From Chrysochromulina tobinii (lineage: Eukaryota > Haptophyta > Prymnesiales > Chrysochromulinaceae), in the NCBI GenBank assembly GCA_001275005.1, contig JWZX01000769.1:1-10571 (forward strand): a DNA stretch of 10,571 nt, written 5' to 3'. Of this stretch, positions 5,943 through 10,571 are shown piece after piece. Each line of letters starts with the position of its first letter. The first letter of the stretch is position 1. The notes beneath the pieces were generated by a model, which was not told the origin of the DNA, did no database searches, and saw nothing but the letters and a program-made list of their open reading frames with translations. A program made the position numbers and the translations under genes.

Positions 5943-7937
5943 TCATTCATCCATGACGTTTGATAAGCGAGTGGATCCGTGACAGAGAGGCATGGGCGGG
6001 GCGCAGGCGGTGCTGGGCGCGGGCAGGTTCACATGAAGGTTCACAACCTGCCACGGAGCCCCGACGATTGAGGGGGTCAAGAGCATATCGAGATCGATCT
6101 CGCCGTCCATCGAGTTAGACGTCGATGGCGGCACAGCGCTGCGTGTGGCAGCTGCCCTGGCTCCCACAGAACCTGACGATCTTGCATGAGCTCCAGATTG
6201 CCCAGCTCTGTAGCTCCACAACGGCTCTATATAGCCCTTTGGCTTGCCGAACAGCTGCAGGCTGAAATCGTCATCCATCGCTTCGTACGGGGCGGGTGGC
6301 ACGGCGGCCAGCGCTTCGGCTCCCGCCTTCTTCGATGCTGTCACGACCTTGGCCGCCGCTGCTGCTGGAGGTGCTGCCACCTCGGCATCCCACTCTTCCA
6401 CTTTGGGCGCTGAGACACCCTTGGAGGCTGCAGTAGCCCTCGCCCCGGACTTGCGCGCGCTGATTTGGCACCTTCCATGCGATTCGTCGTCGTCGTCGTC
6501 GTCGTCATCCATTGCAGTAGAGAGGCTCGTGATCGTCGAGTGCCGTCGCGCTGCACGCCGCGAAGCGCTCAGATAGCTGATCTCGTCGATCTCGTCGTCT
6601 TCGTCGTCTTCTCCCTCATTGTTCTCAATGGACGAGAGGGGTGCATGCTGCCCCAAATGAGGGTGGCATACTACACGCGCCGACTTGGCCGTCGCTGCGC
6701 CGGTGCGCAGCCAGGCGGCCAAGTGAGCGGCCAAGCGTCGACCACCATACGGCCCTAACGGCCCCATCTTGGCCGAATTCGCCGCGCGCTCCACGAACGC
6801 CTCAGCGCCCCCGAGCCGGTGAGTGCAGCACGGGAGCAGCAGGAACAGCACCAGGCTGATGCTGATGATACCGCCGCTCACAACGAGCGTCACTACGGTG
6901 GCGCTCCTCCACGCGGACGGCGGCGGCGGGGCGGCGAAGAACATGTACTGGGGGGCCATGGGTGGGAGTGGCGGGAACGCGGGGGGCGTCGGCTCTGAGG
7001 GTGGCGGGTGCGGCGTGGGGGGCGGCGGCCGACCCGGTGGTGTAGGCGGAGGCGGGTCGTATGGCAGGTGGCAGCCGATGCGGCGGATGTCCTTGTGCGG
7101 GCTGCCATGGGTCCAGAAGCGCAGCGTGCCTGAACGGCATTGATGCGCCGCCGCGGCCTGCTGAACGCGCTGCACACTGATGCTGCTGTCCTCGCCGTCC
7201 TCCGTGCTACCCTGCGCGTGAACCGCGCTCTGGTGTGCAGAACTCTCGAGGGTGCCAAGGCCGATGGCCGCTATCACTTGCCCCACCGCTCCGACGCTCA
7301 CGTCTCCGAAGCGGCACGTGGTGAGCTCTGCGTCGAGGCCATCGCTCATCTTGAGCAGCAGTGTGCGCACCTGCAGGCGGAGCGACTGAAAATCCTCGCG
7401 CGTATCCTTCTCGACGCTGCCGCCCGTGAGGTGCGTCACCTCGACGGGTCGCGTCACGCCGTTCTCGAGACCGGTCTGGTGGTACACGAGCTTGACAAAG
7501 GAGGCGGGGCGCCACGGCTCCACGCGCACGATCACCTCGTACTCCTGGTCGCCCAGCTCGTCGTGCCGCTCCCTGCCGATCTCGTATTCGATGCGAAAGA
7601 TTCCGCATTCGGACAGTGGCGGCAGTGGTGGCGGAGTTGCTGCCGGCGCTATTGATGCACCTGGTGTGCCAGCTGCAGCTGTGCCCGCGGCACCAGCGCC
7701 CGCGGCCTTTGCATTCATGACGGCTAGGTCAGTGCAACATTGAAAGCCATTGCAACCCATGTTGCCGTCGCATGGAGGCATGGTCAGCCCCTGCTTGCAG
7801 CAGGCGCCATCACCGCAGAATCCGCTGAGGCATCCACCACTGCTCATGGGGCGATTGCCATAGCACGAGGCATGGCACATCTCATTAGCGTGCTGCACCG
7901 CTGCAAGCGGCAGAAGGATGGCGTACAGGAGAATCAT
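5943..7937 (-). CDS. Secreted Cys-rich, Pro-rich single-pass membrane protein of unknown function
   Basis: A 664-residue frame. I chose the ATG at 7937-7935 because it begins a clear signal peptide (MILLYAILLPLAAVQHANEM); an ATG 44 codons upstream would bury it. Ten cysteines fall within residues 21-68, including CC pairs at 46-47 and 67-68 in GDGACCKQG and CNGFQCCTD contexts, suggesting a compact disulphide module that I cannot name. An Ala/Pro linker leads to a soluble extracellular region (~111-290) with four more Cys. A Pro-rich stalk (~295-340, PPPPTPPG-type) follows, then a hydrophobic segment (~344-369) ending in CC, which I take as the transmembrane helix. The cytoplasmic part has an acidic run (EGEDDEDDEIDEI, 441-453), eight consecutive Asp (477-484) and several Ser/Thr/Arg stretches. 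The topology looks like a type I cell-surface protein, with a stalk like those of algal hydroxyproline-rich glycoproteins. Receptor, adhesion or scale/cell-wall roles are guesses. It is convergent with SelT and divergent from the Gly/Met gene. Confidence 0.75.
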   Translation of the reverse strand: MILLYAILLPLAAVQHANEMCHASCYGNRPMSSGGCLSGFCGDGACCKQGLTMPPCDGNMGCNGFQCCTDLAVMNAKAAGAGAAGTAAAGTPGASIAPAATPPPLPPLSECGIFRIEYEIGRERHDELGDQEYEVIVRVEPWRPASFVKLVYHQTGLENGVTRPVEVTHLTGGSVEKDTREDFQSLRLQVRTLLLKMSDGLDAELTTCRFGDVSVGAVGQVIAAIGLGTLESSAHQSAVHAQGSTEDGEDSSISVQRVQQAAAAHQCRSGTLRFWTHGSPHKDIRRIGCHLPYDPPPPTPPGRPPPPTPHPPPSEPTPPAFPPLPPMAPQYMFFAAPPPPSAWRSATVVTLVVSGGIISISLVLFLLLPCCTHRLGGAEAFVERAANSAKMGPLGPYGGRRLAAHLAAWLRTGAATAKSARVVCHPHLGQHAPLSSIENNEGEDDEDDEIDEISYLSASRRAARRHSTITSLSTAMDDDDDDDDESHGRCQISARKSGARATAASKGVSAPKVEEWDAEVAAPPAAAAAKVVTASKKAGAEALAAVPPAPYEAMDDDFSLQLFGKPKGYIEPLWSYRAGQSGAHARSSGSVGARAAATRSAVPPSTSNSMDGEIDLDMLLTPSIVGAPWQVVNLHVNLPAPSTACAPPMPLCHGSTRLSNVMDE
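6486..6509 (-). repeat. GTC trinucleotide repeat encoding an eight-Asp run
   Basis: A near-pure (GTC)n tract, read as GAC on the coding strand, encodes eight consecutive aspartates in the cytoplasmic tail of the membrane protein. A second, less regular acidic tract lies about 75 bp further 5' in the gene (6579-6618). Microsatellite length variation between strains is likely. Confidence 0.85.
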
Positions 7938-8267
7938 ACTGGCCCTAGGTTGGCGCGCACGCCTTACGCACGCCTTCCGAACGTCTGGTGCGGCAATTCC
8001 TGCCCTTTCTGGTCTTCCTGTCTTGCTCAGTGCCAGGTCTATGAGCAAACGTTTTTTTGCAATTTGCATGCCGCATGGCAGCGGAGCATTTTCTCAACAC
8101 CCCGCACTCGTGCTTATCTTGGAAGGGTTTTGTGTTTTCTTAGGATGAAAAAGCCACACATGGAATGATGACATGATTGCACAGTTATGCCGAAAAAGGG
8201 AATCCTTCGAACGCGCACTCTTTCGTCGGCCATCGAAGAACATAGGTGTTCTAAGAACGTCGTGAAA
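7938..8267. other. Divergent intergenic region, likely two promoters
   Basis: This 330-bp spacer lies between the start codons of the membrane-protein gene (minus) and the Gly/Met-rich gene (plus). It contains a T7 tract (8052-8058), directly followed by GCAATTTGCATGC (8059-8071), which resembles GCAAAATTGCATGC upstream of the left-edge gene. A T-rich, lower-GC patch runs from about 8085 to 8165. The frame of the membrane-protein gene stays open into this region, but the signal peptide argues that it is untranslated. Confidence 0.45.
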
Positions 8268-8751
8268 ATGGTCGCATTCCTCATCAATACTCTGACAGCG
8301 GCGCTTACATCTTCAATGCTCACGGGCCACGGCCTCATGGCGACACCTCGGACGCGCAGTGCCCCTCCCATGGCAATCTCAAGCCCATTCACATTCGATG
8401 GAAGATCGTCGACCGAGACCGCCTCGCCTTACGACATGGGCGGCTACGGCCGCTGTGCGTCCATCGGAATCTCTAACCCACGCCCATGGCTCTCACCCCT
8501 CACCAAACATGTGTGCTTTGCCTGTTTCCCTTCTCCCTCTTGCAGATGAGCATGGTGGCATGCGCGGCATGAACGAAATGGGCGGCATGGGCGGCTACAA
8601 TCGCATGTCGTACGGCAACGGAGGCGGCATGTACGGAGGCATGGGCGGCATGGGCGGCCATATGGGCGGCCATATGGGCATGTCTGAGCATCAACTCGCC
8701 ATGGGTGCGAGGCGCGAGGGGCGCGCCCGCATGGGCGGCTATGACGAATGA
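8268..8751 (+). CDS. Small Gly/Met/His-rich protein with an N-terminal leader, one intron
   Basis: Two exons, 8268-8454 and 8546-8751, join to give 130 residues. The join is supported because the second exon is in another frame, the intron has GTGCGT and a pyrimidine-rich TTGCAG end, the phases match (a TAT Tyr codon is made across the junction), and the Gly/Met-rich sequence runs smoothly over it (DMGGYGRYEHGGMRG). The ATG at 8268 has A at -3 and G at +4. The N-terminus MVAFLINTLTAALTSSML looks like a signal or targeting peptide, followed by a Ser/Thr/Pro-rich segment. The C-terminal half repeats GGMGG, MYGG and GGHMGGHMG (with a 12-bp DNA tandem repeat at 8652-8675) and ends with an Arg-rich stretch and MGGYDE. 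Met- and His-rich repeats can bind copper or other soft metals, but that role is inference. I recognise no domain family. A structural secreted protein or a plastid-targeted protein is possible. Confidence 0.7.
8455..8545 (+). other. Spliceosomal intron (91 nt) in the Gly/Met-rich gene
   Basis: It starts GTGCGT and ends in a pyrimidine-rich tract, CTGTTTCCCTTCTCCCTCTTGCAG at 8522-8545. Removal restores a continuous frame across two different reading frames. It is the only intron I can support in this window; the other genes read through without interruption. Confidence 0.75.
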
Positions 8752-9230
8752 ATGGAAAAATCACTCGCCTTTGCCAACGGATTACGTGGCGAGGCGGCAA
8801 GGGCCAAATACCCAAGCACGAAGCAATGTCTACCCCCGAACTGGGAACTCATGAACGGCCACCTCCCCTCCTGAAGTTGGGGTACCTGTGTGCGTGAGAG
8901 AGTTGTGTGTGCGCCTCTCATGCGGGGGAGCGGGATGGGTCTCCACCGTGTCCGTACCTCTGTCGCTCTGTCGGGCCGCGGCGCGTGTCGGGGGCGCCGG
9001 GCTGGCGGGCTTGGCCCATACGCCATACGATACACAGCACACTAAATATCGCAAAATAAACACCTCGGCAGGTCGGCCTCCGCCTAGTCTCATACAATTT
9101 CACAGAGGCTCGAAGTCGTCGCGTCGCGCCTGTACGGCTTTGGACGACCCGTTGCCCGAATGCTCAATGCACACATTGGCTCGGCGACATACGATCTTAC
9201 GATCCCGCTGCCAGAGAGTCTTGTTGTAAC
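8752..9230. other. Intergenic region without a recognisable gene
   Basis: About 480 bp with open frames of poor composition and no recognised domain. It contains GT/GA-rich simple sequence (about 8885-8910) and an AT-rich patch at about 9040-9062 with AATAAA at 9055-9060. This patch may mark the 3' end of the Gly/Met-rich gene's transcript, though use of AATAAA in this organism is unknown. Confidence 0.45.
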
Positions 9231-9318
9231 GCCGCGAGAAGGCTCACATGCGTGTGTCGAGCCTCTCGAGCACCGTGCTCTGCTCGGGCGCTCCGCTGCA
9301 CGCTGCGCCCAACACTCC
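9231..9318 (-). pseudogene. Frameshifted fragment of a kinase gene (subdomain XI), copy of the neighbouring kinase
   Basis: Bases 9231-9318 align with 9606-9692 of the kinase gene downstream, roughly 85-87% identical by eye over the best 72 columns. On the minus strand the copy reads CWAQRAAERPS, matching SWAQRPEERPS of the intact gene; it then loses one base and continues as STVLERLDTRM, matching STVLERLETCM. The single-base deletion breaks the frame. Nothing recognisable of the catalytic motifs lies upstream, where CT-rich simple sequence begins instead. It is therefore a truncated remnant of a duplicated or related kinase. The copy keeps the more canonical CW of subdomain XI, where the intact gene has SW, so it may derive from a paralog rather than from this exact gene. 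Confidence 0.75.
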
Positions 9319-9343
9319 CTGCCCCCCCCGCCTCATGCGCGCC

Positions 9344-9369
9344 CTCTCTCTCTCTGTCTCTCTCTCTCG
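9344..9369. repeat. CT dinucleotide repeat
   Basis: A (CT)n tract with one TG interruption, about 26 bp, lies between the kinase fragment and the intact kinase's stop codon. A C8 run occurs just before it at about 9322-9329. It is probably in the kinase's 3' UTR or flank. Confidence 0.85.
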
Positions 9370-9384
9370 CATGCTCTGCGCATC

Positions 9385-9447
9385 CGCAAGCGCCCGGGAC
9401 AGCGTTTCTCTGGGAGCGCAATTCCGCACGCATCGCCCGGGACGGCG
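9385..9447. repeat. Short direct repeats next to the kinase 3' end
   Basis: CGCCCGGGAC followed by RGCG occurs at 9391-9404 and 9434-9447, each preceded by a CGCA-containing sequence. The spacing is 43 bp. They flank a short segment just beyond the kinase stop codon at 9449 and may reflect a local duplication. Confidence 0.6.
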
Positions 9448-9448
9448 C

Positions 9449-10571
9449 TTATTTATCGGCGTGCTCGCCGTCAGCGGGTACGTAACTCAAAAAGTCATCG
9501 CAAACAAACTTGGCCGTGGCCGAATTCGCCATGGTTATGGTGTCAAAGTTGGATGAGGAGGTTCCACCTGAAAGTGAGGGCTCCGTCGATGCCACACTTT
9601 GGGTCGCCGAGAGGGCTTGCATGCACGTTTCGAGCCTCTCGAGCACGGTGCTCATGCTCGGGCGCTCCTCTGGGCGCTGCGCCCAAGACTCACGTATGAG
9701 GGCTACGATCGCATTGTAATTCGGGGGCAGCTCGATCGTTGGCCGATCCCCCCGACAGGCGCTGCGGCAGGCTCCTAGCCCTGTCATCCCCTCAAAAGAG
9801 CGGCGTTGATGCGCAAGCTCCCAGAGCAAGAGCGCAAAGGCGTAGACATCCGCACGGTCCTCGAAGTTGACGAGCGCGCGGCCCAGGCTGTGGCTGCCGC
9901 TGTAGCCACCACTCCCATCGCCACGAGCGCGGCTCTCGCGCGCCTGACGTTGCGACACCTCCGCCACCCTCTCGGGCGCAAGATAACGCAGTGTGCCCCC
10001 CACTGTGGCCTTGTACTCCTTGTTTCGATCCCGCGTGTAGTTCAGGCTGAGGCTCGCCAAACCAAAGTCGGAGAGCTTGCAAACCGTGTGGCTCACGTCG
10101 AGCAGTGCATTATCCGTCTTTACGTCGGAGTGCAGGATGCCGTGCGAGTGGAGGAAGCACAGCCCACTCGCCAGCTGCACGCCGAAGCGAATCTTCTCGT
10201 CGCACGGGAGCATGCTGGCCAGCTGTGGGTGTGGCGGCTGATGGTGTGGCGGCGGCTCCATCAGCTGGCGAGCGAGCGACGGTTGCGGCGCGACCGGCGC
10301 TGTGGCGGTGTTGAGGCCTACGGGACGGATGAGTTGACGGAAGAAGCGCCCCCCGCTCAAGAGGGAAGAGACGCCGGCCTGGACGGCTTCCCCGGGGGAC
10401 GACCTTGGGTTGAAGAGGTACGCGGCGAGAGAGCCGCCGGCCATGTACTCGAGGACGAGCGCGGGACGCTGGTCGACCTGCATGTGGCCGAAGAGGTGGC
10501 AGATGCACGGGTGGCGCAGGCGACGCAGGATGGCCACCTCCTGGAGCATGGCCACCTCCTGACGCGCGGTT
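9449..10571 (-). CDS. Tyrosine-kinase-like (TKL-type) protein kinase, N-terminus cut by window edge
   Basis: The frame is open from the right edge to TAA at 9451-9449. At least 373 residues are visible, and the ATP-binding loop and the VAVK lysine lie outside. Counting from the GTG at 10555-10553 as 1: the alphaC helix reads QEVAILRRLRHP, the hinge LVLEYMAGGSLAAYL (33-47), the catalytic loop HSDVKTDN (142-149) with the catalytic Asp, Lys and Asn present, the metal-binding DFG at 163-165, the APE motif at 194-196, DRADVYAFALLLWEL (233-247), and subdomain XI SWAQRPEERPS (290-300). The motif pattern fits the TKL group of Ser/Thr kinases. The HRD Arg is replaced by Ser, so it is a non-RD kinase. 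A ~70-residue Pro/His/Ser-rich insert lies between the hinge and alphaE (~48-115), and another lies after APE (~200-228, with KATVGGTLRYLAPE before it). The Ser/Thr-rich C-tail (~312-368) has no known domain. The substrate is unknown. Confidence 0.88.
   Translation of the reverse strand, partial: TARQEVAMLQEVAILRRLRHPCICHLFGHMQVDQRPALVLEYMAGGSLAAYLFNPRSSPGEAVQAGVSSLLSGGRFFRQLIRPVGLNTATAPVAPQPSLARQLMEPPPHHQPPHPQLASMLPCDEKIRFGVQLASGLCFLHSHGILHSDVKTDNALLDVSHTVCKLSDFGLASLSLNYTRDRNKEYKATVGGTLRYLAPERVAEVSQRQARESRARGDGSGGYSGSHSLGRALVNFEDRADVYAFALLLWELAHQRRSFEGMTGLGACRSACRGDRPTIELPPNYNAIVALIRESWAQRPEERPSMSTVLERLETCMQALSATQSVASTEPSLSGGTSSSNFDTITMANSATAKFVCDDFLSYVPADGEHADK
10530..10561 (-). repeat. In-frame 18-bp tandem duplication in the kinase alphaC helix
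   Basis: The 14-mer ATGGCCACCTCCTG occurs at 10530-10543 and again at 10548-10561, with an 18-bp period. The protein reads QEVAMLQEVAILRRL, adding six residues at the alphaC helix, where most kinases have a single (E)VAILRRL-type segment. It lies at the window edge, so the helix cannot be seen in full. Confidence 0.7.

Noticed and set aside
6486-6509. Trinucleotide and other short repeats considered as a CRISPR array
   Set aside because: These are simple coding microsatellites with no spacer-repeat structure, and the window is eukaryotic.
6823-7143. Plus-strand Gly-rich frame (GGGGVGGGG type)
   Set aside because: It is the antisense of the Pro-rich stalk in the membrane-protein gene, not an independent glycine-rich protein.
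7938-8069. Upstream in-frame ATG extending the membrane protein by 44 residues
   Set aside because: The extension is basic and would bury the clear signal peptide starting at 7937.
9244-9429. Short minus-strand ORF as an independent gene
   Set aside because: Its only recognisable part is the kinase fragment after a frameshift; the rest is the reverse of CT repeats.

Overview
The window looks like nuclear DNA of a unicellular eukaryote, most likely a GC-rich, gene-dense microalga of the haptophyte or pelagophyte kind. This rests on several observations: a mitochondrial kinase with a transit-like N-terminus; a selenoprotein T gene read through an in-frame TGA with a eukaryote-type SECIS candidate downstream; a Golgi-type fucosyltransferase-like gene; a tyrosine-kinase-like kinase; a proline-rich cell-surface type membrane protein; and one short GT-AG intron (GTGCGT...TTGCAG). 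Land plants and most fungi lack selenoproteins, which points to an alga or other protist. No organism-level assignment can be made from this sequence alone.

Layout from left to right. A partial unrecognised gene runs off the left edge on the minus strand (1-618). About 630 bp without a convincing gene follow. Next is a minus-strand alpha-1,6-fucosyltransferase-like gene (1252-2847), transcribed divergently from a plus-strand EF-hand plus BCKDK/PDK-like kinase gene (2904-4751); only 56 bp separate the two start codons. Downstream on the plus strand is selenoprotein T (4881-5570), whose TGA at 5145-5147 encodes Sec in a CSSU motif. Its 3' region holds a candidate SECIS (5654-5741) with a 12-bp perfect basal helix, overlapped at its 3' end by a second strong hairpin (5740-5780). 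Convergent to it lies a large minus-strand gene (5943-7937) for a secreted, Cys-rich, Pro-rich, single-pass membrane protein with a very acidic tail. A divergent 330-bp spacer leads to a small plus-strand Gly/Met/His-rich protein gene with one intron (8268-8751). After about 480 bp without a gene comes a short frameshifted fragment of a kinase gene (9231-9318) and then CT-rich simple repeats. Last is a minus-strand kinase gene cut by the right edge (9449-10571).

There is no operon-like functional unit. The strongest points are (i) the SelT gene, which conventional annotation would truncate or miss; (ii) an unusual fusion of two canonical EF-hands to a mitochondrial PDK/BCKDK-type kinase, which would couple calcium to dehydrogenase control if real; and (iii) a decayed kinase copy next to an intact one. 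The remaining genes are single, apparently unrelated eukaryotic genes packed closely with mostly intronless coding regions.
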